NCBI GenBank assembly: GCA_016882265.1
Contig: VGVB01000004.1
Coordinates: forward strand, 33,708-97,707
Length of the DNA stretch: 64,000 nt
Source of the DNA: Gammaproteobacteria bacterium
GTDB taxonomy: Bacteria; Pseudomonadota; Gammaproteobacteria; Steroidobacterales; Steroidobacteraceae
Reading direction: 5' to 3'
Below the pieces are notes generated by a model. The model saw nothing but the letters and a program-made list of their open reading frames with translations. It had not been told where the DNA came from and ran no database searches. The position numbers and the translations under genes were made by a program. Of this stretch, positions 36,198 to 48,030 are shown piece by piece. Positions within the stretch are counted from its first letter, which is position 1. The number at the start of each line of letters is the position of its first letter.

Positions 36198-37045
36198 GCC
36201 GGCTCCGCGCGCAGGCTGGCGAGGAAGCCGCGATGGTCGGCGCTGCCGAGTACATGCCGCTCCATCCAGGCGGTGAACCGCGCCCGGTCGCGGGCGATCG
36301 CGTCCCAACGCTGGTAGAAGTCGTTATCGCGGGCGTAGAGCCCCTGCGCATACGACGGCCAGGCGCCGCCCGGCACCAGCGCGATCGCGGTGACGATGAA
36401 CTGCGGCAGCAGCACGCCGTTCATCGCCGGCGGCAGCTCGTTGACGATTTCCTCGACCGAGACCAGCAGCTTCGTTGCCGCGAACGCCGCCTCGCGCTGC
36501 GCGCCGATGATGCCGGTGATCGCCACGTTGCCGGCGCGGTCGGCGCGCTGCGCGTGCAGGATCGTGACGTCCGGGTTCAGCGCCGGCACGGTCGCCAGTT
36601 CCTCGCCGGTGTACGGACAGCGCACGGTGCGGATGCGCGGGTTGTGCGCCGGCAGGTCGGTGCCGGCATAGCCGCGCAGCATCCCGAACGGCAGCCTTGC
36701 GGCGCCGGCGCGCCAGGCGGCTGCCATGCCGGCGTGGCTGTGTTCGTCCAGCTCGAGCGGCCGCGGCCAGCCGTGCTCGACCGCATCGCGCAGCCGGTGC
36801 AGCGAACCGACGCCGGGATTGCCGCCCCACGAGAAGGTCAGGCGCCGCGCCGCGCCCATGCCGATCAGCTTGTCGTAGACGAGATCCGGCGTCATGCGGA
36901 TCAGATGCAGCTCGCGACGCCGCTGGCGGATCAGCTCGTGCCCCGCGGCGAACGGGATCAGATGCGTGAAGCCCTCGAGCGCGACCGCGGCGCCGTCCGG
37001 AACATGGCGCGCGATCATTTCCTGCAGGGTCAGGAATTCAGGCAT
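36194..37045 (-). CDS. CoA-transferase subunit A
   Basis: MIARHVPDGAAVALEGFTHLIPFAAGHELIRQ...LTFSWGGNPGVGSLHRLRDAV. Confidence 0.88.
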   Translation of the reverse strand: MPEFLTLQEMIARHVPDGAAVALEGFTHLIPFAAGHELIRQRRRELHLIRMTPDLVYDKLIGMGAARRLTFSWGGNPGVGSLHRLRDAVEHGWPRPLELDEHSHAGMAAAWRAGAARLPFGMLRGYAGTDLPAHNPRIRTVRCPYTGEELATVPALNPDVTILHAQRADRAGNVAITGIIGAQREAAFAATKLLVSVEEIVNELPPAMNGVLLPQFIVTAIALVPGGAWPSYAQGLYARDNDFYQRWDAIARDRARFTAWMERHVLGSADHRGFLASLRAEPA

Positions 37046-38614
37046 TCACTCGACCACCGTGCGTGACTGTTCGCGCAGGTAGAGCGGCAGGTAGTAAGCG
37101 GAGGCGATCGCCTTGCCGGTCGTGCCCGAGCCCTTCCAGCCGCCGAACGGCTGGTAACCGGGCCAGGCGCCGGTGGTCGCGCCCTGCGGGCGGTTGGCAT
37201 AGGTCACGCCGGCCTCGATGTGCTCGTGGAACCAGGCGACGTCGTCGGCCGAGCCGTAGATGCCGGCGGTCAGGCCAAGCGCCGTATCGTTGGCGAGCCG
37301 CATCGCCTCGTCGCGATCGCGGCAGCGCTGCAGCATCAGGATCGGCAGGAACAGCTCCTCGCGCCACAACGGATGCTGCGGCGGCGCCTCGGCCAGCACC
37401 GGCTCGACATAGCAGCCGCGGCCGAGCACGCCGTCAGTCAGCAGGCGCCCGCCACGATGCAGCGTCGCGCCACCGGCGGCCAGCGCTTCGACCGCACGCC
37501 GGTAGTTCTGCTGCGCGCGCGCGTGAATGACCGGGCCGAGCCAGTTCTCGCGCCGGCGCGGGTCGCCGATCGCGAGCCCGACAATCGCGCGCGCGAGGCG
37601 CTCGAGCAGTTCGTCGGCCACCGCCTCGTGCACGTATAGCCGCGACAGCGCCGAGCACTTCTGCCCGCCCATGCCGTAGGCCGAGCGGATGATGCCGGCG
37701 GTCGCGCGCTCGAGGTCGGCATGCTGCGTAACGATGCAGGGATTCTTGCCGCCCATCTCGGCGATGCAGGGTCGCGGGTAGGGCCCCGCCGCCAGCGCGG
37801 CGAGGATCTGCCGGCCGACCGCGACCGAGCCGGTGAAGGTCACGCCGGCGGCGCGCGGATCCTGCACCAGCGCATGACCAGCCACGCTGCCGGAGCCGGA
37901 GATCCAGTTGAACACACCGGGCGGCAGGCCGGCATCGCGGATGCAGTCGGCCAGCAGCCGGCCGGCCCACGGCGTGTCCGACGCGGTTTTCGCGACCACC
38001 GTGTTACCGGTCACCAGCGCCGCAGCCGCCGGTCCGCCGGCCAGCGCCAGCGGAAAGTTGAACGGCGCGATCACGAGCCACGCGCCGTAAGGTCGCATGA
38101 CGCTGCGGTTGTGCGAGCGGCAGCCAGGCAGCGGATCATCGGGCAGCGCCAGCTCGTAACCGTCGTGGGCCGCGAAGTCGTCGGCGTAGCAGCGGAAGAA
38201 ATCGACAGTCTCCTGCGCCTCGCCGAGCGCCTCCATCCGGTTCTTGCCGACCTCGAGCACCAGCGCCGCGGCGATGTCGTAGACCCGCTCCTCCATCAGA
38301 TCGGCGACGCGCCGCAGCAGGCGCAACCGTTCGGCCATCGGTGTCGCGCGCCAGCTCGGGAACGCGGCCTGCGCGGCGGCGAGCGCCGCCTCGACCTCGA
38401 CCGGCTGCGCGACCGGGAAGCGGCCGAGCGCCAGCTCACGGTCGATCGGGCTGACCCGCGGCGCGTGCACGAACGGCACCTGGTCACGGCCGTTGATGAA
38501 CAGCGCGTGCGCGCGGTCGAGCGATGCGCTGACCCGGACGAGCGCCGCCTCGAAGCGCTCGTGCATTTCCGCGGGGGGATCGAACATCGTCGCGTAGGTC
38601 AGGCGGAAACTCAT
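37046..38614 (-). CDS. Aldehyde dehydrogenase family protein (L-glutamate gamma-semialdehyde dehydrogenase-like)
   Basis: APFNFPLALAGGPAAAALVTGNTVVAKTA, GVTFTGSVAVGRQI, EMGGKNPCIV, GMGGQKCSALSRLYV. Confidence 0.9.
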   Translation of the reverse strand: MSFRLTYATMFDPPAEMHERFEAALVRVSASLDRAHALFINGRDQVPFVHAPRVSPIDRELALGRFPVAQPVEVEAALAAAQAAFPSWRATPMAERLRLLRRVADLMEERVYDIAAALVLEVGKNRMEALGEAQETVDFFRCYADDFAAHDGYELALPDDPLPGCRSHNRSVMRPYGAWLVIAPFNFPLALAGGPAAAALVTGNTVVAKTASDTPWAGRLLADCIRDAGLPPGVFNWISGSGSVAGHALVQDPRAAGVTFTGSVAVGRQILAALAAGPYPRPCIAEMGGKNPCIVTQHADLERATAGIIRSAYGMGGQKCSALSRLYVHEAVADELLERLARAIVGLAIGDPRRRENWLGPVIHARAQQNYRRAVEALAAGGATLHRGGRLLTDGVLGRGCYVEPVLAEAPPQHPLWREELFLPILMLQRCRDRDEAMRLANDTALGLTAGIYGSADDVAWFHEHIEAGVTYANRPQGATTGAWPGYQPFGGWKGSGTTGKAIASAYYLPLYLREQSRTVVE

Positions 38615-39945
38615 GCGCGCTGCTCCGGTGACGCCGACGGGAAGAAGCGGGCCAGCAGCCGGTCGAGCAGCGCGACGGCCTGAGCCAGCTCGCGCTCCTC
38701 GATCACCAGCGGTGGCGCGAGCAGCAGCAGATTGCCGCGTGCGCCGAATGACACTCCCTCGGCCAGCGCCGCCTCGAGCAGCGCGCCGAGCGCTGGCGGC
38801 TGCTGCGGCCACGGCGCGAGCGGTGTGCGCGTCATGCGGTCGGCAACCAGCTCGACGACGACGAACAGACCATGGCCGCCACGCACCTCGCCGATGACCG
38901 GATGGTGGGACTGCAACCGGCGCAGTTCGCGCAGCAGTTCGTGGCCGAGTGCCCGCGAGCGCTCGAGCAGCCGTTCGTCGCGATAGGCCTCGAGCGCGGC
39001 GAGTGCCGCGGCACAGGCGAGCGGATGACCGCAATAGGTCAGGCCGGCCTGGAACGGCTTGCTGGCGATGCGCCCGGCGACCTCACGCGACAGCACGACC
39101 GCGCCGAGCGGGATCATCGCACCGGTCAGTCCCTTGGCCAGCGTCATCAGATCCGGCTGCCCGGCGGTGCCGTGTCGCTGCCATGCGAACCATTCGCCGC
39201 AGCGACCGAACGCGCTCATGACCTCGTCGGCGATCAGCCACACGCCGCGTTCCCGGGTCACGGCGCGCAGCCGCGGCCAGTAGCCATCCGGAGCGACGAT
39301 ACCGTTGCTGCCGGCATCCGGCTCGATCAGCACAGCGGCGCAGCGCTCGCGGCCTTCGGTATCGATGCAGTCGGCCACGGCGAGGGCCGCCTGTTGCCCG
39401 CATTCCGCGGGCGTCGTGCTGCCGAACGGACAGCGGTAACTGTACGGCGGCGGCACATGGCGCACGCCCCAGGCCGCGGCCTCGACCTGATGCTGCGTGC
39501 GCACATCGCCGGACAGCGCCATGGCGAAGTGGCTGGCGCCGTGGTAGGAGCGGTCGCGGGTGATCACGAGGCCGGCCGGCCGCCCGGCGGCGAGGCGCGC
39601 GATGCGCACCGCGTTCTCGTTGGCGTCCGCCCCGCCGAGCGTGAAATAGACGAGTCCGCCCTCGAACCCGGCCAGTTCGAGCAACCGCTCGGCGAGCGCG
39701 CGGCGCGGTGCGGCGCCCCACGCGGCGGTCACGAAGCAGAGTTGCTCGGCCTGCCGCCGGATCGCGGCGACGACGCGCGGGTGCTGGTGGCCGAGGTTGC
39801 TGCACTCGGCGAGGCTGGAAAGGTCGAGAATCTCCCGGCCGTCCTCGAGCTCGAGCCAGGCGCCGTGGCCGCCGGTGACGGTCGGTGCGTCCCACTGGGC
39901 CGGGACGCACCAGCTATGCAGGACGCTGTCGCGCTCGGATGACAC
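38611..39945 (-). CDS. Class III aminotransferase
   Basis: [72 protein letters not shown]. Confidence 0.9.
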   Translation of the reverse strand: MSSERDSVLHSWCVPAQWDAPTVTGGHGAWLELEDGREILDLSSLAECSNLGHQHPRVVAAIRRQAEQLCFVTAAWGAAPRRALAERLLELAGFEGGLVYFTLGGADANENAVRIARLAAGRPAGLVITRDRSYHGASHFAMALSGDVRTQHQVEAAAWGVRHVPPPYSYRCPFGSTTPAECGQQAALAVADCIDTEGRERCAAVLIEPDAGSNGIVAPDGYWPRLRAVTRERGVWLIADEVMSAFGRCGEWFAWQRHGTAGQPDLMTLAKGLTGAMIPLGAVVLSREVAGRIASKPFQAGLTYCGHPLACAAALAALEAYRDERLLERSRALGHELLRELRRLQSHHPVIGEVRGGHGLFVVVELVADRMTRTPLAPWPQQPPALGALLEAALAEGVSFGARGNLLLLAPPLVIEERELAQAVALLDRLLARFFPSASPEQRA

Positions 39946-40041
39946 CGGTACTCCCGGGCCGGGCGCCGCGCCGCGGCCTTGTTGAGCGGGTGGCCATTAA
40001 GGCCTACGCTGCCTGCTGATTCTCGCAACTTGGACCGCGCG

Positions 40042-42246
<2,205 letters not shown>

Positions 42247-42257
42247 GGGAACCGACC

Positions 42258-42557
42258 ATGCCGGGGCTGCGCGAACGGGTCGAGGCGCTGCTGCCGGAAT
42301 GGGAGCGCTGGTACCCGAGCCTGTTCGACGCCGCGCAGGACCTCGGCGTGATCCGCGCGCGGGTCTGCCCGCCGTCAGCGCTGCTGCTGTCGCGGCGCCA
42401 CGCGGCGGTCTACGAGGAGGCGGCGCAGGCGTTCCGCGAGCGCTGGAATATCGTCGAGGAGGGAGTGGAGACGGATGACGGCGGGCGGGCGCCGGCGGCA
42501 CCGAGGCCAGCCCGGCGGCGGCGGCGGGCCGGTCAGCCGGGGTCGAGGCAGCGGTAA
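42258..42557 (+). CDS. Hypothetical protein
   Basis: MPGLRERVEALLPEWERWYPSLFDAAQDLGVIRARVCPPSALLLSRRHAAVYEEAAQAFRERWNIVEE; 12 nt after the ATPase stop. Confidence 0.5.
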   Translation: MPGLRERVEALLPEWERWYPSLFDAAQDLGVIRARVCPPSALLLSRRHAAVYEEAAQAFRERWNIVEEGVETDDGGRAPAAPRPARRRRRAGQPGSRQR

Positions 42558-42631
42558 TCAGGTCGCTGACTATTGTCCGGCTACTGCGCGGACGATCAAT
42601 TTCGGCACGAGCGTTGGTCGACCACCCTTGT

Positions 42632-43398
42632 GGTCTTACGTTGCCCGCAAAACGTTGCCGAAGCCGACCCGTCCATCGACCGCTGGATATTGCGCCCACC
42701 TGCGGCCATCGAGACGGTCGCCGCCTGCCTTGGGGGGTAACGCCGCCCCACTGTTTGAAGAAGAAGGGGATCTCTGCAGCGCGGCACTGGTCACGCAGGC
42801 CGCGGACCCAGGCGACCTCGATGGGACGCCGACCCGGGGTGCTCTCGCCGCCAACAATGGCCCAGTGGATACCGCACAGTCCAACCCGACCAAGATCCTC
42901 GAGCAATGGCTCGAACGACACGAAGCGGACCGCGGCGCGAGTCGCCTGCAAGTGCCGCAGTCGAACGAGCGCCCTCCGGTCTTCGACCGATACGCCGAGC
43001 CAGATGTGCGGTGGTGCCCGCCCACCGCCATATCTGGCATTCACATAGCGGCGCAGCAGTGAACTTCGCTTGGTGAGCACCTGGAACAGGTGCCAGTCTG
43101 CCCGCTCCATCGTTTCGAACACGCGATCGACGAAATCAACCGGGATGTCCTTGTGGAACAGGTCGCTCATCGAATTGACAAACACGCGCCGCGGCCGCCG
43201 CCAACTGAGCGGCTCGTCGAGCTTGTGCGGGCGCAGAGTCAGGTCGAAACCGGACTCGAACGGATGACCGGGCACTCCGCGGAAACGCTCGGCGAAGCGC
43301 TCCGCGTAGCAGTGGTCGCAGCCGGGGCTGACCTTGGTGCAGCCGCTTACCGGATTCCAGGTGGCGTCCGTCCACTCGATCTCGGTCTGGATTGCCAT
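42632..43398 (-). pseudogene. DUF5131 (phage Gp37/Gp68-like) family protein with a C-terminal frameshift at a C6 run
   Basis: MAIQTEIEWTDATWNPVSGCTKVSPGCDHCYAERFAERFRG...FFFKQWGGVTP in one frame; the family-like tail PPKAGGDRLDGRRWAQYPAVDGRVG lies in another frame after CCCCCC (about 42730-42735). Confidence 0.7.
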
Positions 43399-43499
43399 TC
43401 TGGGACTGTATGAATGTCCAGCTATCTAGTCAGTCGCGATTTCTGATGCGACCGTGCAGATTCAGGCTTCGGGCTGCCTCGTTGTACAGGACCAGGTTG

Positions 43500-43628
43500 T
43501 CACCGCCGTCGAGAATCGCAGAGCATCGGCCGCACGACGAAGCCGAGGCGCTGCTGCCCCGGGAGCGGGCGATCCACGGGGCAGCGGCGCAGGCGCTTCG
43601 CGAGCGCTGGAACATCGTGGTCGAATAA
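43500..43628 (+). pseudogene. Degenerate partial copy of the 42258-42557 gene tail
   Basis: GAAAQALRERWNIVVE* resembles EEAAQAFRERWNIVEE of the upstream gene at DNA and protein level. Confidence 0.45.
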
Positions 43629-43659
43629 CCAGCCGGTGGAGGAAACCGACCGGTTTCAG

Positions 43660-43764
43660 TCAGCCGCGGCTCTGCCTCTTGGCCTGCTTGGCCGCGCGCT
43701 TCTCGGCGAGCGTCTTCTGCGGCTTCTTCTTGCCTTCCTTCTTGCGGTCCATTCCCTTGCTCAT
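43660..43764 (-). CDS. Small Lys/Arg-rich protein (34 aa)
   Basis: MSKGMDRKKEGKKKPQKTLAEKRAAKQAKRQSRG; below the ORF-track length cutoff but resembles a family of short basic proteobacterial proteins. Confidence 0.6.
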   Translation of the reverse strand: MSKGMDRKKEGKKKPQKTLAEKRAAKQAKRQSRG

Positions 43765-43823
43765 GTGACCCCCATTTCGCGCCACCAGCGGACGCGGCGT
43801 TGCCCGTGCCCGTCTACTTTACT

Positions 43824-44414
43824 TCAGGCATGCGGCGCACTGCGATAGCGATGTGATGTTCGGGCGGGTGGCAGCGGGCAGCGGAACAGCAGCGCCGGGT
43901 CGAAGGTCGCTACGGTCTGGGAGAAGACTTCTCCCCGGATGTAGGAGATCTTCCACTCGCCGTCGACCTTCCTGAAGCGGTAGATGTGCCGCCCATCGGT
44001 CTGCCGGCGCGTGTTGGGTGGCAGCGGCGGACTGGTCACCGGGTTGATGCCCACGTGCACGAAGTAGTCACCACCGATGGCCTCGTCGCCGTTGATCTTC
44101 GACCAGATGCTCGAGATGTTGATGAAGGAGCACTGGTTCCCACGGAAGACCACCTCGAGGAAGATGTTGCGGACCGCGTCCTTCCCCTGCGCACCCGGCA
44201 ACCCGTAGGCCGAGAGGTCGTACTCGATGTCGTCGCTGAAGATCGTCATCAGTGTGTCGATGTCCAGCGAGTCGACCGACCAGGCGTAGATGCCCGGGAG
44301 CCTCGCGATCTGCTGCTCGGCGGAGAGATGCGCCGCCTGCGCCCGGGCCGGCCCCGCCTGGCCGGACACGCCGACCAGCGCAGCCAGCATCGCAACCAGA
44401 AACCACCGTCTCAT
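43824..44414 (-). CDS. Exported nuclear transport factor 2 / SnoaL-like protein
   Basis: Signal peptide MRRWFLVAMLAALVGVSGQAGPARAQA; LPGIYAWSVDSLDIDTLMTIFSDDIEYDLS...YRFRKVDGEWKISYI. Confidence 0.78.
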   Translation of the reverse strand: MRRWFLVAMLAALVGVSGQAGPARAQAAHLSAEQQIARLPGIYAWSVDSLDIDTLMTIFSDDIEYDLSAYGLPGAQGKDAVRNIFLEVVFRGNQCSFINISSIWSKINGDEAIGGDYFVHVGINPVTSPPLPPNTRRQTDGRHIYRFRKVDGEWKISYIRGEVFSQTVATFDPALLFRCPLPPARTSHRYRSAPHA

Positions 44415-44685
44415 CGCGCACCCCCTTGCGTTCGTTGTCGTTGAGTGCGCCGTCGCGGTTACGCCGGCGCACGCCAGCGTCTGTTCTCCCACACACGGGA
44501 GCCGGACGCTTTCCGGCCGAAGCATCCTACGCGCTGACGAACCGGCCGGGCAGGCGCAATCCCGCTGTGCCGTTGCCCGTGAACATGCGGCACGGTGCCG
44601 CGGGTGCGGTCAGCCGCACGCACCGGGCATTCACCCGCCAGCCCTCAGCTCATCCGCCGGGCGCAGCTCGGAGCCGCTGGCGTCC

Positions 44686-46221
44686 TCACGTGAGGCGCAC
44701 GCGAGCCGCCAGAGCCAGCTTGTCGACCTTGCCGACGGCCGTCTTCGGCAGTTCGGCTACGATGTTGAACGCCGCCGGGACCTTGTAGGGCGCCAGGGAC
44801 CCGGCGCAGTGCCGGGTCAGCTCGACCGCGGACAAGTCGGCCCCGGCACGGGCCGCAACAAATGCCACCGGCAGCTCGCCACGGTAGTCATCGGGCCGCC
44901 CGACCACGGCAGCTTCACGGACATTGGGATGGGCGTGCAGCACCTCCTCGACCTCGCGCGGGAAGACGTTGTAGCCGGACACGATGATCATCTCCTTCTT
45001 CCGCCCGCGGATGAACAGATAGCGGTCATCGTCGAGTTCGCCGATGTCGCCGGTGTACAACCAGCCGTCCCGCAACACTCCGGCGGTCTCGTCCGGGCGG
45101 TTGCGGTAACCGGACATGAGGTGCGGTCCGCGAATGCGGATCTCACCCTGTTGCCCCGCCGGCAGCACCCGGTTGCCGCTTTCCATGTCGACGATCTGAA
45201 GGTCTTCGTCCGGCACGGCAACACCAACCGAACCGGCTTTGCGTGGCCCGGCGACCGGGTTGAAGGAAATGACCGGCCCGGCTTCCGACTGGCCGTAGCC
45301 TTCAATGACGATCGTGCCGGTCAGGGATTCCCAGCGGTGAATGACTTCTTCCGGCAGCGGCGCTGAACCGGAATAGGTCCGGGTCAGAAGTGGAAAACGC
45401 TGACCGGTGAACGCCGGGTAGTTCAGCAGGCCGGTCAACAGCGTCGGTGCGGCTCCGAGCAATGTGATGCATTCGTCGTGCAGCAGCCGTATCACTTCAT
45501 CCGGATGGTAGCGCGGCATCACCACCAGAGCGCCGCGGGCATAGGCCATCGCATGCAAGCACATGTGGCTCGCATAGCAGTGGAACAGTGGCATTACGCA
45601 GAGCATGCGCTCGACGTCCGGGCGATTCGGCACCAGCGCCTCGCGCTGGCTGATATTGATGGCCAGCGCCCGGTGGCTCAGGTCCGCACCCTTGGACCGG
45701 CCGGTGGTGCCGCCGGTGAACTGCAGCGTGCCAGGAGATTCCGCCAATGGTAGCGGCTGCGGTGGCGTCAGGTCGGCGCCCGCGCGCCATTCGGTCAGGC
45801 GGCGGCCATCGGGTCCGCCGACCGCGATTACCTGCTCGATGCTGAGACGCCGGATCAGCCCGGCAACGCGGGTGCTCACCGCATCATCGTGGATGAGCAC
45901 GCTGACGTCCGCGTCGTCGAGCATCGGGCCGAGCTCGTTCTCCGTGTACAGGGGGTTCAGCGGTGTCAGCTGCGCTCCGGCCATGTGCACCGCGAAGCTG
46001 GCGATACAGATGTCCACCGAGTTGCCCATGACCAGCGCCACCCGACCGCCGCGGGCGCCCCGTTCATCGAGTTCCTGCGCCAGCCCCGCGACGCAGCGCA
46101 GGTACTCCGTGTAACTGAGGCGGTCCTCGCCGCAGACCAGCGCCTCGCGATCCGGCGCCCGCGCGGCGGCGTCGAGCAGCATGTGAACAACGGTTGGATA
46201 GTCTCGTGGCAGGTCGGGCAT
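44686..46221 (-). CDS. AMP-dependent acyl-CoA synthetase/ligase
   Basis: LQFTGGTTGRSKGADLSHRAL, GYGQSEAGPVIS, GWLYTGDIGELDDDRYLFIRGRKKEMIIVSGYNVFPREVEEVL; GGAGG ribosome binding site before ATG 46221. Confidence 0.93.
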   Translation of the reverse strand: MPDLPRDYPTVVHMLLDAAARAPDREALVCGEDRLSYTEYLRCVAGLAQELDERGARGGRVALVMGNSVDICIASFAVHMAGAQLTPLNPLYTENELGPMLDDADVSVLIHDDAVSTRVAGLIRRLSIEQVIAVGGPDGRRLTEWRAGADLTPPQPLPLAESPGTLQFTGGTTGRSKGADLSHRALAINISQREALVPNRPDVERMLCVMPLFHCYASHMCLHAMAYARGALVVMPRYHPDEVIRLLHDECITLLGAAPTLLTGLLNYPAFTGQRFPLLTRTYSGSAPLPEEVIHRWESLTGTIVIEGYGQSEAGPVISFNPVAGPRKAGSVGVAVPDEDLQIVDMESGNRVLPAGQQGEIRIRGPHLMSGYRNRPDETAGVLRDGWLYTGDIGELDDDRYLFIRGRKKEMIIVSGYNVFPREVEEVLHAHPNVREAAVVGRPDDYRGELPVAFVAARAGADLSAVELTRHCAGSLAPYKVPAAFNIVAELPKTAVGKVDKLALAARVRLT

Positions 46222-46244
46222 CGTAACCTCCGGAGCGTCGACGA

Positions 46245-47993
46245 TCAGCACCCGCCGCGCAGCGCCTCATCCGGCAGCGCATCGATCGGCGCGGCGCCAG
46301 CCACGATGCGGGCCTCACGGACGGCCGCCTCCGGCAGCAGCCAGATAACGAAGAACTCCGCCAGCTCGCGTTGCCGGGCGTCTGTTCTGTCCGCCGCCGC
46401 GGCCATCCGCAGCCACATCCAGGCAGCGCCTACCAGCCCGACCAACTGCAGGTAGTCGGTGGCAGCCGCCTCCAGGTCGCGCCGGTCGGCATCGGTCTTC
46501 GCCAGCAGGACCATGCTGCAGCGTTCCAGGATGGCAAGGGCCGCACTGAGGCCCTCGCGTATCCCGCCAAGTGCCGGGTCGCCACGGCATTCGTGCAGAG
46601 TGGCGTGGATCCGGGCGGCGAACAACCGATAACGCGTCGCGTCGTCCTGCACCAGCCGCCGGTTGACCAGATCCAGTGCCTGGATGCCGCTGGTTCCCTC
46701 GTAGATCGCCATGATCCGGCTATCGCGCAGGTACTGCTCGACGCCGGTGTCGGTCACATAGCCATGGCCGCCGAAGACCTGCAGGGCCAGGCTGGCGATC
46801 TCGAAGCCAGCCTCCGCCCCGCAGGTCTTGCAGACCGGGAGCAGGAACTCCGCGAGCTGGCGGGCCGCCGTCCGCTCGGCCTCGGTTCGGGCGGCATGGG
46901 CCAGATCGAGCTGGAACGCTGCTTCGAAGACCAGCGCGCGCAATGCCTCGGTGCGGGCTCGCATGATCAGCAGCATGCGCCGAACGTCGGCATGTCGGAT
47001 GATCGCCACCGGCGGCGCGATCGCCGCGCCACCCTGCCGGCGTTCGGAGGCGTACTGAAGGGCCCGTCGGGTCGCTGCGGCGGCCAGCGCCACGCCCTGA
47101 ACCGCAACCTCGAGGCGCATCAGGTTCACCATCGTGAACAGGCACTGCAGGCCACGACCCTCAGTGCCGATGCGGTAGCCAATCGCACCGTCCAGATCCA
47201 GCGCGCAGGTCGGCGACGCCTTCAGTCCCATCTTGTGCTCGACGCGGCGTACCGATATGCCGTTGTGGCCACCGTCGGCGGGCCGCAGCCGCGGCACGGC
47301 AAACAAGCTGAGTCCCCGCGTGCCGGCGGCTGCGTCGCCGGTGCGCGCCAGCACCAGATGGACGATCTGGTCGGTGAATTCGTGGTCGGCCCAGGTGATG
47401 AAGATCTTGGCGCCGGTCAGTGCGTAGTGGTCGCCGTCGCCGGGCACCGCCCGCGTGCGGATGCGCGCGACATCCGATCCGGCCTGTGGCTCGGTGATGC
47501 AGATCGTTGCGCTGGCGAGTCCGGCGGCGAGCTGCGGTACGAACAGCTGCGCCAGCTCACCGTTGCCGTGCTCGATCAGCAGCCAGGCCCCGGCCCTGAG
47601 CATCGTCGGCAGCATGCCGAAGGATACGCACGCGCCATTGACCATCTCGGCAAACGCTGCCTGCACGCTCAGCGGCAGACCGTGACCGCCGAACTGCCGG
47701 GGCAGGTCAAGGCCGGCCCATCCCCCCGCGGCGAACTGCTGGAACGCCGCAGCGAAACCAGGCGGCGTGCGGACCCGGCCATCGATGAGCTGGCTGCCGT
47801 ACTGGTCGCCGGTGGCATTCAGCGGCGCCAGGATCCCGGCGGCGAATCGCGCCCCCTCCTCGAGGACGGCGCCGGCAACGTCGGGATCGCTGTGCGCGAA
47901 GCGTGGTAGCCGGAACAACTGATCCCAGCCCAGCACCCGCTCCAGCAGGAAGCGCTGGGCTCCGAGCGGCGGCTGGTACGGAGTGGAACTCAC
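46245..47993 (-). CDS. Acyl-CoA dehydrogenase family protein
   Basis: CITEPQAGSDVARIRTRA, KIFITWADHEF, QVFGGHGYVTDTGVEQYLRDSRIMAIYEGTSGIQALDLVNR; GTG start. Confidence 0.92.
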   Translation of the reverse strand: MSSTPYQPPLGAQRFLLERVLGWDQLFRLPRFAHSDPDVAGAVLEEGARFAAGILAPLNATGDQYGSQLIDGRVRTPPGFAAAFQQFAAGGWAGLDLPRQFGGHGLPLSVQAAFAEMVNGACVSFGMLPTMLRAGAWLLIEHGNGELAQLFVPQLAAGLASATICITEPQAGSDVARIRTRAVPGDGDHYALTGAKIFITWADHEFTDQIVHLVLARTGDAAAGTRGLSLFAVPRLRPADGGHNGISVRRVEHKMGLKASPTCALDLDGAIGYRIGTEGRGLQCLFTMVNLMRLEVAVQGVALAAAATRRALQYASERRQGGAAIAPPVAIIRHADVRRMLLIMRARTEALRALVFEAAFQLDLAHAARTEAERTAARQLAEFLLPVCKTCGAEAGFEIASLALQVFGGHGYVTDTGVEQYLRDSRIMAIYEGTSGIQALDLVNRRLVQDDATRYRLFAARIHATLHECRGDPALGGIREGLSAALAILERCSMVLLAKTDADRRDLEAAATDYLQLVGLVGAAWMWLRMAAAADRTDARQRELAEFFVIWLLPEAAVREARIVAGAAPIDALPDEALRGGC

Positions 47994-48030
47994 CGGCGGA
48001 TTGCCCTGCTCAGGCCAGGCGTCCGGCCGA

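Noticed and set aside
43430-43510. Minus-strand tail DGGDNLVLYNEAARSLNLHGRIRNRD downstream of the DUF5131-like gene
   Set aside because: Possibly a gene remnant, but under 30 codons and not recognisable as a family.
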